NCBI RefSeq assembly: GCF_026241095.1
Contig: NZ_JAPFGB010000003.1
Span: 62,001 to 126,000, forward strand
Length of the DNA: 64,000 bases
Reading direction: 5' to 3'
Source: Saccharopolyspora sp. NFXS83
Lineage (GTDB): Bacteria > Actinomycetota > Actinomycetes > Mycobacteriales > Pseudonocardiaceae
Shown: positions 1 to 8,664 of the stretch, in pieces
Numbering within the stretch: position 1 is the first letter of the stretch
Layout of the letters: each line of letters begins with the position of its first letter
Position numbers and translations under genes: made by a program
Notes under the pieces: generated by a model
Told to the model about the DNA's origin: nothing
The model's input: only the letters and a program-made list of their open reading frames with translations
Databases searched by the model: none

Positions 1-1
1 C

Positions 2-1636
2 CTGCGGGTGGACGAGCTTAGAACTCCGAGACCTGGCGGAAAACTGCCGTACTTCCGCTTCCCGCAGTGGCTGTTCTGCTTCCACTGCCGAGGCATGGCG
101 CGCTGGAGCTACAAGTGCGAGAAGGCGAATGAGGCGCCCATGTGCGAGACATGCGGCGGGCGCCGGCAACTGGTTCCGATGCGGTTCGTGGCCGTCTGCG
201 GGAACGGACACCTGACCGACGTGAACTGGTTCCGGTGGGCGCATTCGGACCCGCGTCGTGACCGCAACCAGGCGCAGTGCGCGACGACCGACCTGCGCTT
301 CGAGAACAGGTCCGACGTCGGCGGTGGTCTGCGGTCGCTCGAAGTGGTGTGCCGCCGATGCCGCGCCCACCGGTCTCTGGAGAACCTGACCATGAAGGGG
401 GCGCTCACGCAGATCGGAATGAAGTGCCCCGGTACTCAACCCTGGCAGAGCCAGGCGGATCAGCAACCGTGCAGCGAACCGCTCATCGCAATGCAACGCG
501 GGGCGTCCAGCGTCTACTTCCCCACCGTGGTCAGCGCCATCGACATTCCACCGGAGTCCGACTACTCCGAGACGAGTTCCGTCTCCTCCGCGCTGTCGCA
601 ACGGAAGGACTTCAAGCTCCTCATCTCCGATCCCCAGTACAGCCTGCGCGATGGGATTGTCGCCCACATCGCGCAGGAAATGCAGATCACCCCCGCTGAG
701 GTCGAGGCCGAACTGGCGAGTCAGCTCAGGGAAGAGCCCGGCACCGAACAGGGATCGCCTGACGATATCCACCCGAACGAGTGGAAGGCACTGTGCACAC
801 CTCAGGATCGGCCCGACCCGAGGGACAACTTCATCACCCGGCGAGCGCAACGGCCGGATTCCCGGGTATCCGGCGGATCGTCTGCCGCCGAACTCGCGGC
901 CATCTTGGACGACGTCATCCTGGTGGATCGATTACGCGAAGTACGCGTACTGACGGACTTCAAGCGGTACACCATGCGGGAGTCGGTTCCCGCCAACCTC
1001 TCTAGCCCTGGTGACTTCCTCCCGGCCGTGGAGGTCTTCGGGGAGGGCTACTTCCTGCGTTTCAACGAAAGTGCGCTCACCTCCTGGGAAGCGCAGCCGA
1101 AAGTGCGCGAACGCTTCGGCAAGCTCAGCGCCAGGCAGCAGGCCCACGCATCCTGGCTAACGACACCCACTCCACGGCTTGTGCTCCTCCACACGTTCGC
1201 CCACCTGCTCCTGCGCAACACCGCGTTCGAGGCTGGCTACTCGACTTCTTCGCTCCGCGAACGCCTTTACGTGACCCCTGAGTCGAACCAGCCCGCCATG
1301 GCGGGAATCCTCGTGTACACGGCTGCCGGTGACACCGAGGGAACACTGGGCGGACTCGTCCGGATGGGCGAGTACGAGCGGCTCTCCAGGCTGTTCTACA
1401 CCTCGGTGGCATCGGCGCAGTGGTGTTCCTTCGACCCCGTGTGCGGCGAATCCCCGGGCCAGGGACCGGGCGGCCTGTCGCTGGCGGCTTGCCACGCGTG
1501 CTCACTCGTCCCGGAGACGAGCTGCGTAGCGGCGAACCGGCTGCTCGACCGGAAGCTGCTCATCGACGAGGAGTACGGTTTCTTCACCTCCCTCGCCACG
1601 GCGCTGGACCAGGTTCCCGGTGGAGGAACCTGGTGA
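2..1636 (+). CDS. drmB: DrmB-family DUF1998 protein, 5' end cut by window edge
   Basis: The visible 544 codons are open to the left edge, and the first usable codon (GTG at 8) lies within sequence that family members precede with about 100 more residues, so the N-terminus is probably outside the window. Seen: paired cysteines (CFHC, CETC) near the start, a zinc-type motif around CGNGHLTDVNW, the DUF1998 signature HTFAHLLLRNTAFEAGYS, and a C-terminal cysteine block ending in ACHACSLVPETSCVAANRLL. This order matches DrmB, the core DUF1998 protein of DISARM phage defence, which works with the helicase DrmA. No drmA is visible; it may lie to the left. The stop overlaps the next gene's GTG by 4 bp, so the two are translationally coupled. 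The family call is strong, but membership of a classical DISARM is not established because the downstream genes differ. Confidence 0.8.
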   Translation: MRVDELRTPRPGGKLPYFRFPQWLFCFHCRGMARWSYKCEKANEAPMCETCGGRRQLVPMRFVAVCGNGHLTDVNWFRWAHSDPRRDRNQAQCATTDLRFENRSDVGGGLRSLEVVCRRCRAHRSLENLTMKGALTQIGMKCPGTQPWQSQADQQPCSEPLIAMQRGASSVYFPTVVSAIDIPPESDYSETSSVSSALSQRKDFKLLISDPQYSLRDGIVAHIAQEMQITPAEVEAELASQLREEPGTEQGSPDDIHPNEWKALCTPQDRPDPRDNFITRRAQRPDSRVSGGSSAAELAAILDDVILVDRLREVRVLTDFKRYTMRESVPANLSSPGDFLPAVEVFGEGYFLRFNESALTSWEAQPKVRERFGKLSARQQAHASWLTTPTPRLVLLHTFAHLLLRNTAFEAGYSTSSLRERLYVTPESNQPAMAGILVYTAAGDTEGTLGGLVRMGEYERLSRLFYTSVASAQWCSFDPVCGESPGQGPGGLSLAACHACSLVPETSCVAANRLLDRKLLIDEEYGFFTSLATALDQVPGGGTW

Positions 1637-4600
1637 GTGGGGAAACAACGAGTCCGTGCCCGGACGGCGGCAGATACGCGGTCGTTGCCACTGCCGCCGG
1701 AGTGGACCAGACCCGTGCAGCGGTCAAGTGCCTGGTGAGGCTCCGGCAACGTGGCGCAAGGGCGCGCATCGTCGGCAAGGGACGTGTGCTTCGCGTGCGT
1801 GTCCAGGACTTGCTTCCGTTAGATCTGAAGAGGCGCGGCGTTGTCGGCTACTTTCCGTACGTACGGGACCTCTGGAAGACGGTTCTGGGTTCACAACCGG
1901 ACGGGTTCAGCCACTACGACCTCGAACTGCACGAGTTCCAGGCGCAACTCGGACACCGGTCCTCGAAGCCGGCGCCGCACGAGCAACTCCTGATCATCCA
2001 GGGCCAACAGCTGCCAGGGGACTTCTACGACCTGCTGCGAATGTTGGGAATCCGCGCGACGGTGTTCGTAGACCCCGCTGCGGTAGTCTCGGATCAGGAG
2101 TCGACGATCACCGAGATCGGTCAGGCACTGGGCGTTTCAAATCCGTCGGTGATGGTCGATGTCGACATCCCCAACGCCGCAACACACGCCTTCACCGCGC
2201 ACTTCCACACCGGTTCCGCCGAGTCGAGGGGAAAAACACCGGACAGAACCGGTAACCGGCCCGTCCTCCTCCGGCACGAGGATCACGAGGCCGAGGTCGG
2301 ATTCGTCGTGGACTACGCCAAAGTGCACAGTGGATCGACGATCGGACTCCTGCTGCCGGATTCGGACCAGATGATCAGATTCAGAACAGATTTGCGTCCG
2401 TACTTGGGGAACCGACTCCAGTGGTACCTGTCCAATCGGAGCACCCCCGACAAGCAGGTTTCCCTCAGAGCCCCCGGGGTGAAGATCCTCACCTGGTCGA
2501 GCGCAGCCGGTATGCGGTTCGACAGGGTGATCCTCCCAAGCCTGCACTTCGCACCAGAGGCCCAGCTAGAGCGCGCTTTGAACGTACTCGGCGCTACCGC
2601 CTCCGACGAGCTCGTGCTGTCGTACTCCGGTCCTGGAGAGCCCACGGCGTTGAAAAGCCTTCCCCAGCACCTGTTGGACGAGCGCACCTCGGGCGACGCT
2701 CTGGGGGACTCCTCGGCCGTTCCCGAGCATCAACAGCAAGTTCCGGAGCGGAGTCCGCGTCCCAGATCCGCGGCTGATGCCGCCCGCGCGGTGCTCTTGG
2801 CCGATCGGCGGAGCAAACAGCACCGAAGGCGGGTGCTGACCGCAGAGGAAGAAGTCGGGTTCGCGCAGCTCATGCGCGGAGAGGAGCTGGAACTGTCGCG
2901 GGAACTCCCGCAGCGTTTCAGAGCGGGGCTCCGGGACGAGGACGAACGAGCGGCAGCCTTCGACGCCATGCTGACGCACAACGACGGACTCCTGCGGACC
3001 ACGACCCGGAAGTGGTCGGTGCGCTCCTTCGATGAGGACGACCTGTACCAGTACGGTGTTCTGGGCCTGTTCCGGGCGATCGAGAAGTTCAACGCCTCGA
3101 TGGGTACGAAGTTCTCCACCTACGCCACCCAGTGGATCAACCAGAGCGTGCAGCGGGCCATCCCGGACGAAGGCCTCATGATTCGGGTGCCCGTCCACAT
3201 GTGGGACCTGGTGCGACGAGTCGAGGCCGTGAGAAACAGCCTCGTCCGGGCCGGGCTCGCGGCATCGCCCCGGGAGATCGCTGACCGGACCGAGCTGCCC
3301 GTCTCGAAGGTGGTCGAATGCCTCCGCTTGGCGGCCGGGGTGCACAGCCTCGACGTACCGGTCGGCGACGAGGACGGCACGACCCTCGGCGACCTGTCGC
3401 GCCCGAAGGGAGACGAGGAGCAGAGCCCCGACGCGGTGTTCGACCGCCACGAGGCGGCATCGCTGGTCCGGTCCGCAATGGCACGGCTCACCGACCGCGA
3501 GGCCGAGGTGCTTCGACTCCGCTTCGGCTTCGACGGCGACGAAGGACTGACCCTGGACCGGATCGGCGACCGCTTCTCGCTCACTCGCGAGCGGATCAGG
3601 CAGATCGAGACGAAGGCCCAGCGAAAGCTGGCCAGACACCTAGCCGATGTCGGGGTCGCCGCCGGCTCAGCGGTCGAGGGAACGGAACTGTACCCGGGTG
3701 CGAAGTCCGTCACCTCCCTCCACGCCACTCCGCCGGTCCAGCCGCAGCCCGGAGTCGGAACCTTCCACGAGCTAGCCTGCGGGACCGACCTGATCGCCCG
3801 GTTGGGAACTAGCTACAACTGCAGTGATTCGGTAGCACTCGTACGCGAGTTGGCGGAAAGAGCTATCGCCGCGGGCGCCAGCGCGATATCGATTCGAACC
3901 GGTGTTGGGCGCGCCGGTCCCCGGTTGGTCTTCGCCCACGACGGACCCCCGTTCGCGGGCGACGCACTTCGCACTGCGCTGACCAGGAGGACCGCGGGGA
4001 AGGTCAACCGCTCTCCCGAAGCCAAAACGCTCGGCGCCGCCATCACCCTCTTCGACGAGGTGCAGGTGTGGGACCACGGGCGGCGCAGCAACCCCTACTG
4101 CCTGCTGCTCACCCATGCCCCGCGGACCGGGACCTGGTGGCTTCGATCTGGCACCGGCAGACCTCCCGCAGTCCTGCCGATTCCGGGAAGAACAACCGGG
4201 GAATGCCACGTGGTCTCCTTCCAGGCCCCGAGGCGCGGGGCGAGCCGCGCCGGAGCGACCAGCCTCGCAGCAGCATTCGAATACCAGCTCGGCCTGGTCC
4301 TCGGCGATCTACTCAGGGAGCGGAGGCTCGTCGCATCGGTCGATGGGCACGAAGTCGTGCACCGGCACCCTTTCCTCTGGAACAACCCTGCCGCCCAAGA
4401 CCTGGGAACCGAACCGGTGACAGCGGGAGGTCACTCGGTACTGGTCAATCCGCGCGTGCTCCCGCATCCGGACGTACTTCGCGACGGTGACGAGGCTGCT
4501 GTAGGCCCTCCGCATACGTGGCAGGAAATGCAGGGCTTCTACGTCCGTTGCGAAGGTCGGTACGTGTCATGTTCGGGCTGGCTCGGCCTCGACGGTCTGG

Positions 4601-4794
4601 CTTCCGATGCGGACACGTCGCTCGCCCGCATCGTCGTCGACATCACCTCCGCAGAGGCCGCCGGCTGGCGGCTGGACTCCGGACGACCGATCACGCCGCC
4701 CGCACCGCTGCGTCCCCGGCTGACCGCGCTCGCAATGCTGACCCGGCGTCGATCAGCCCTTGTTCTCGCCCGCCGTCAGGAGGAGCCCAGGTGA
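1633..4794 (+). CDS. Fusion: dead SF1-helicase-like region + sigma-70 factor + GHKL/MORC-like ATPase
   Basis: The 1053-aa protein starts at GTG 1633, with GGAGG 7 bases upstream and a GTGA overlap with drmB. Residues 1-340 resemble the second half of UvrD-type SF1 helicases: a Walker-B-like strand (LLIIQGQQLPGDF, acidic DE lost), then ILTWSSAAGMRFDRVILPSL and a terminal strand LVLSYSG. There is no Walker A, so this part should not hydrolyse ATP. Residues 440-670 are a primary-type sigma-70: region 2 (KFSTYATQWINQSVQRAI), region 3, and region 4 (LTDREAEVLRLRFGF, then TRERIRQIE). Residues 710-1050 look like a GHKL ATPase with an S5-type tail (HDGPPF G1 box, GAAITLFDEVQV, QGFYVRCEGRYVSCSGWLGL). 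The usual N-box Asn is not apparent. I know of no described protein with this architecture. It probably acts with DrmB and the methyltransferases in phage defence. Confidence 0.8.
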   Translation: MSGETTSPCPDGGRYAVVATAAGVDQTRAAVKCLVRLRQRGARARIVGKGRVLRVRVQDLLPLDLKRRGVVGYFPYVRDLWKTVLGSQPDGFSHYDLELHEFQAQLGHRSSKPAPHEQLLIIQGQQLPGDFYDLLRMLGIRATVFVDPAAVVSDQESTITEIGQALGVSNPSVMVDVDIPNAATHAFTAHFHTGSAESRGKTPDRTGNRPVLLRHEDHEAEVGFVVDYAKVHSGSTIGLLLPDSDQMIRFRTDLRPYLGNRLQWYLSNRSTPDKQVSLRAPGVKILTWSSAAGMRFDRVILPSLHFAPEAQLERALNVLGATASDELVLSYSGPGEPTALKSLPQHLLDERTSGDALGDSSAVPEHQQQVPERSPRPRSAADAARAVLLADRRSKQHRRRVLTAEEEVGFAQLMRGEELELSRELPQRFRAGLRDEDERAAAFDAMLTHNDGLLRTTTRKWSVRSFDEDDLYQYGVLGLFRAIEKFNASMGTKFSTYATQWINQSVQRAIPDEGLMIRVPVHMWDLVRRVEAVRNSLVRAGLAASPREIADRTELPVSKVVECLRLAAGVHSLDVPVGDEDGTTLGDLSRPKGDEEQSPDAVFDRHEAASLVRSAMARLTDREAEVLRLRFGFDGDEGLTLDRIGDRFSLTRERIRQIETKAQRKLARHLADVGVAAGSAVEGTELYPGAKSVTSLHATPPVQPQPGVGTFHELACGTDLIARLGTSYNCSDSVALVRELAERAIAAGASAISIRTGVGRAGPRLVFAHDGPPFAGDALRTALTRRTAGKVNRSPEAKTLGAAITLFDEVQVWDHGRRSNPYCLLLTHAPRTGTWWLRSGTGRPPAVLPIPGRTTGECHVVSFQAPRRGASRAGATSLAAAFEYQLGLVLGDLLRERRLVASVDGHEVVHRHPFLWNNPAAQDLGTEPVTAGGHSVLVNPRVLPHPDVLRDGDEAAVGPPHTWQEMQGFYVRCEGRYVSCSGWLGLDGLASDADTSLARIVVDITSAEAAGWRLDSGRPITPPAPLRPRLTALAMLTRRRSALVLARRQEEPR

Positions 4795-6545
4795 CCGATC
4801 AGGCACAGGTCGGCTTCGTGCACGAACTCAACCAGCGATTGCAGGACCGCATCGAGGCCGAACCCGAGCTGATGATGCGCGACGCCTTCGTGAGCCACGT
4901 TGGAGAGCATCTGATCGACGACGGGACGCTGGACGACCTTGAGACCTGCTATCTGCACATGCCGTGGCAGAACCGCCGCGTCGAGGTGGCGGGTTACGAC
5001 ATCACCAGTGCCGGGACGATCCTGCACCTCGTCGTCGCCGAGCACGGGCTGTTCGGAGCTCCGGTGAAGCGGGACCGGATCGATCAGATGATCAGGCGAG
5101 CTGGCGCGTTCGCCGACTTCTGCCGGGGCGGCAACCACGAGCTGCTCGAACGGTCCAGTCCCGCCTACGACATGGCGCAGCGCATCCACGAGGGCTGGCC
5201 GGAGTTCCAGATGATCAGGATCTTCGTGCTGACCGACGGAACTGCCTCCATCCGGAAGATGCCCGAGGTCACCGTCGCCGGACTACCCACCGCAGTGCAG
5301 ATCTGGGACCTGACGAGGATCCAACGCCTCACCAGCAATGGCGGCGAGCAGGAGGAGATCCTGATCAACCTGTCCGAACTCGGGTACGCGGTGCAGTGCC
5401 TCGAGTCACCGCAGCAGGCAGACGGATACCGGTGCCTCCTGACGGTCCTGCCGGGCAGACTGCTCGCCGACCTGTACCACGAGCACCACAGCCGGATCCT
5501 GCAGCGCAACGTGCGAGCGTTCCTCCAGGCTCGCGGCAAGGTCAACAAGGGGATCGCGGAGACCATCCAGAAGGAGCCCGGCCGCTTCCTGGCCTACAAC
5601 AACGGTGTGTCGGCGACGGCGAAGGCTGCGAGGGTGGATCCCGGGCCGACTGGTCCGATTCTTCGCGAACTCACCGAGTTGCAGATCGTGAACGGTGGCC
5701 AGACGACCGCTTCCCTGCACCACGCAGCGCGGCGGGGGCTCGACCTCTCCGAGGTGCACGTCCCGGCCAAGATCACGCTGATCAGCGACGAACGGCTCGA
5801 CCCGATGATCCCGGACATCTCCAGGTACGCCAACTCCCAGAACGCGGTGACGTCGGCCGACTTCGAGGGCAACAGTCCCTTCCACGTCGGCCTGGAGCGG
5901 CTCTCCCGGTCGCTCTGGACTCCTGCGGATTCCGAGGGCAAACAACGGCGTTGGTACTACGAGCGGGTTCGCGGCCAGTACGACGTGGACCGGGGGCGCA
6001 ACACCACACCCGCCCGGAGGCGGCAGTTCGATCTGGACAACCCGCGGACCCAGCGCTTCGGCAAGACGGACGCCGCGAAGTACGAGTACGCCAGTGAACG
6101 CCGACCGGACGTGGTCTGCCTCGGCGGCCAGAAGTGCTTCCTGCGGTGGACGGAGGAGGAGCAGCTCGACAAGCGCGAGGCTCCTGCACCAGATTACTTC
6201 CGCCACCTCGTCGCCAAGGCGATCGTCTTCGCCGAGATGCGGCGCCTGATCAGACGGGAGGGGTTCGGCGGTTACCTCGGGCAGACGACGGCGTACACGG
6301 TGTCGCTGATCAACGAACGGCTCGGCGGGCTCGACCTGAACCTGATCTGGCACATGCAGCGGCTACCCGACGAGCTCGCGGAGATCGTCCTGGTTTCGGC
6401 TCGAGCGGTGCGCCAAGTGCTGATCAACCCACCCGGTTCGGGAAACGTCACCGAGTGGTGCAAGAAGCCGGACTGCTGGGAGGCAGTGCGCGCGGTGCGC
6501 TGGGAACCGTCGGCAGCGGTTCAACAGGCGGTGGGCGCGCGGTGA
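4791..6545 (+). CDS. AIPR-family protein
   Basis: 584 aa, starting at GTG 4791 with AGGAGG about 8 bases upstream and a GTGA overlap with the preceding gene. The central part carries the AIPR (abortive-infection phage resistance) signature: FLAYNNGVSATA, then LQIVNGGQTTASLHHA, then PAKITLISDE and RYANSQNAV. The N-terminal 230 residues have no motif I can name, though strands such as GTILHLVVAEHG resemble the nuclease-like start of AIPR proteins. AIPR proteins are linked to phage resistance and often sit beside methyltransferases and Z1/MORC-type ATPases; their biochemical activity is poorly defined. Position inside this coupled operon argues that it is a functional component, possibly the effector, which is inference. 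Confidence 0.8.
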   Translation: MTDQAQVGFVHELNQRLQDRIEAEPELMMRDAFVSHVGEHLIDDGTLDDLETCYLHMPWQNRRVEVAGYDITSAGTILHLVVAEHGLFGAPVKRDRIDQMIRRAGAFADFCRGGNHELLERSSPAYDMAQRIHEGWPEFQMIRIFVLTDGTASIRKMPEVTVAGLPTAVQIWDLTRIQRLTSNGGEQEEILINLSELGYAVQCLESPQQADGYRCLLTVLPGRLLADLYHEHHSRILQRNVRAFLQARGKVNKGIAETIQKEPGRFLAYNNGVSATAKAARVDPGPTGPILRELTELQIVNGGQTTASLHHAARRGLDLSEVHVPAKITLISDERLDPMIPDISRYANSQNAVTSADFEGNSPFHVGLERLSRSLWTPADSEGKQRRWYYERVRGQYDVDRGRNTTPARRRQFDLDNPRTQRFGKTDAAKYEYASERRPDVVCLGGQKCFLRWTEEEQLDKREAPAPDYFRHLVAKAIVFAEMRRLIRREGFGGYLGQTTAYTVSLINERLGGLDLNLIWHMQRLPDELAEIVLVSARAVRQVLINPPGSGNVTEWCKKPDCWEAVRAVRWEPSAAVQQAVGAR

Positions 6546-6645
6546 ACCGACTCCCGAATCCGGAACTGCGCCACGATCCCCGCACCGACCAGAAGAACCC
6601 TGATCACGCGCCGGGCTGGCCAGCTTCAGGTAAAGAGGTGTTCCG

Positions 6646-8514
6646 GTGGGAACGTACCGGGTGAAACTGCATCGCAGTGAGCGGCTCGAACTGGATGACC
6701 ATCCGGAGTCGTGCACTGTGGAGAATTTCCGGGCGTGGTGCACCGAACGGGTCGAGGGAGGAGCCCGCCTGGCGATCGACCTGTTCTCGGGCGCCGGTGG
6801 TCTCAGCCTGGGCATCACCCAGGCCGGTTGGACGGTCGCGGCGTCCGTGGACAACAGCCGGTTCGCGCTGCGGACCCATCGCGCCAACTTTCCGGGACTC
6901 GCCTTGGACACGGATCTCGGCGATCCGACCGAACGCCGAAAACTGGTCGGCTTACTCCGGTGTGTCGACATTGATCTGGTCGCCGGCGGACCGCCTTGCC
7001 AGCCGTTCAGTCGCGCAGGGCGCAGCAAGATCCGCAGCCTCGTCGACGCCGGACTTCGTACCGAGCATGACGAACGACGGGAACTGTGGCGCGCGTACCT
7101 GGACGTCGTCCTGCGGGTCCGCCCGCGAGCCGCGTTGATGGAGAACGTCCCGGAGATGGCTCTCGGCGACGACTTCCACGTCGTGCGCACCATCATCGAT
7201 GAACTGGAAGAAGCGGGCTACCGAACTGATCTTGGCCTGGTGGACGCATGGAGGTACGGCGTTCCCCAGCACCGGAAGCGGCTGATCCTGCTCGCTCGCA
7301 GGGACAGCGATGAGTTTAACTGGCCGGAGTCCAGCGCGGCCGTGACGCTGCGCGAGGCGATCGACGACCTGCCGGAGCTGGGGGAAACGACGGGTGCCCG
7401 GGAGCTTGAGTACGAGGCACCGCCGAAGCTTTCCGCATTCGCGGCCCTGATGCGCAAGGACTGCCCGGAGAACTTCGTGTGGGACCACATGACCCGGCCG
7501 GTCCGCGACGACGACCGCAAGATCTTCGAGCACATGACCTCCCAGACGCTGTACTCCGAGATCAAGCCTGACCTGCGCCGCTACAAGGCCGACACGTTCG
7601 ACGACAAGTACAAACGGCTGGACTGGAACGCCCGGAGCCGATCGATCACTGCGCACATCGCGAAGGACGGGTACTGGTACATCCACCCGGAAGAACACCG
7701 CACCCTGACCGTTCGCGAGGCCGCACGCATCCAGACCTTCCCGGACTGGTTCCGATTCGTCGGAAATCGAAGCCACGCGTTCCAGCAGATCGGGAACGCG
7801 GTACCACCGCTTCTCGGACAGGCAGCGGCAAGCGCCCTGCATCTCCAGCCAGACCGACCAAAACAGCGGATCAACCAATGGCGCCTCCTGCGCAATCGAC
7901 TGACCAGATGGGCCGAGAAGAACCGCCAGAGCCGTTACTGGTGCCTTCTCCCCGGACCTCAGCTGGCGCCGGTCACCGCCGCCGTCGTTACGCTTCTCGA
8001 ACCGGGGCCACCGGAGCTGCGGTTGCTGAACCGGCCGCTCGCCGAAGTAGCGAACAACGGTCGGATCACCGAGCATGCCATGGCCATGCTCACCGGAATC
8101 CTCACGACGCGGTCCGAAGTCTCCGCAATTGGGAGGCTGCGAGCTGCCCAGGACGATCAGGAAGACCCGGCGAAGCCGGATGACCTGCCCGATGTGCTGG
8201 GGCTCAGGCCGGGCCAGACGGCGCTCCTCCGGCTGCTTGTCGGCGAGGACGTCCTGTTGACCACCAACCCGGTGCTCCGGGTGTCCGCCCGTGTGTTGGG
8301 CACCCGGTCGGATCAAGCCAACACCCTGACCGACGGCAGGGTCGACCTGGCGAGGCTCGTCGGTGGCGGAGAGCGTGCGCCGCTGCGAATGGCGGCGGTG
8401 CGGCTGGTCGGTCAGCTCTACTGCACGAGGCTGAACCCGATGTGCGGGCAATGCCCGCTTTCTCGCAACTGCGTGTACGCGCGGAAGGAGAGGCCGACGG
8501 GGCTGCTCTTCTGA
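6646..8514 (+). CDS. DNA (cytosine-5) methyltransferase with C-terminal HhH-GPD/Fe-S-like domain, copy 1
   Basis: 622 aa from GTG 6646 (AGAGG 8 bases upstream). Residues 1-410 hold the C5-methyltransferase motifs: I (DLFSGAGGLSLG, 45-56), IV (GGPPCQPFS with catalytic Cys118), VI (ENV, 166-168), VIII (QHRKRLILLARR), IX (AARIQTFPDWF) and X (QIGNAVPP). The last 200 residues resemble an EndoIII/MutY-type DNA glycosylase: a strand ending LRVSARVLG, then VDLARLVG, then cysteines 593, 600, 603 and 609 spaced C-X6-C-X2-C-X5-C as in the [4Fe-4S] loop. The catalytic Asp expected before LRV is Thr and the usual Lys is not apparent, so this tail may bind rather than cut DNA. It presumably methylates host DNA to mark self, as DrmMII does in class 2 DISARM. 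Confidence 0.85.
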   Translation: MGTYRVKLHRSERLELDDHPESCTVENFRAWCTERVEGGARLAIDLFSGAGGLSLGITQAGWTVAASVDNSRFALRTHRANFPGLALDTDLGDPTERRKLVGLLRCVDIDLVAGGPPCQPFSRAGRSKIRSLVDAGLRTEHDERRELWRAYLDVVLRVRPRAALMENVPEMALGDDFHVVRTIIDELEEAGYRTDLGLVDAWRYGVPQHRKRLILLARRDSDEFNWPESSAAVTLREAIDDLPELGETTGARELEYEAPPKLSAFAALMRKDCPENFVWDHMTRPVRDDDRKIFEHMTSQTLYSEIKPDLRRYKADTFDDKYKRLDWNARSRSITAHIAKDGYWYIHPEEHRTLTVREAARIQTFPDWFRFVGNRSHAFQQIGNAVPPLLGQAAASALHLQPDRPKQRINQWRLLRNRLTRWAEKNRQSRYWCLLPGPQLAPVTAAVVTLLEPGPPELRLLNRPLAEVANNGRITEHAMAMLTGILTTRSEVSAIGRLRAAQDDQEDPAKPDDLPDVLGLRPGQTALLRLLVGEDVLLTTNPVLRVSARVLGTRSDQANTLTDGRVDLARLVGGGERAPLRMAAVRLVGQLYCTRLNPMCGQCPLSRNCVYARKERPTGLLF

Positions 8515-8664
8515 GCCGAGCGCGCAGGCCGGTGCGACGACGCATCGAGGGCCGGACGCGAAGATGCGCGGCGGCAACACCACAGCAGATCACTGGAACT
8601 GTTCGTCCAGGACTTCATCAACTGTCCTGGCGTTCATTAACAACGGAGTTGGAAGGTAAGGCCG

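Noticed and set aside
2566-3639. 357-codon minus-strand open frame
   Set aside because: It is antisense to the sigma-70 region of the fusion protein and has no family features.
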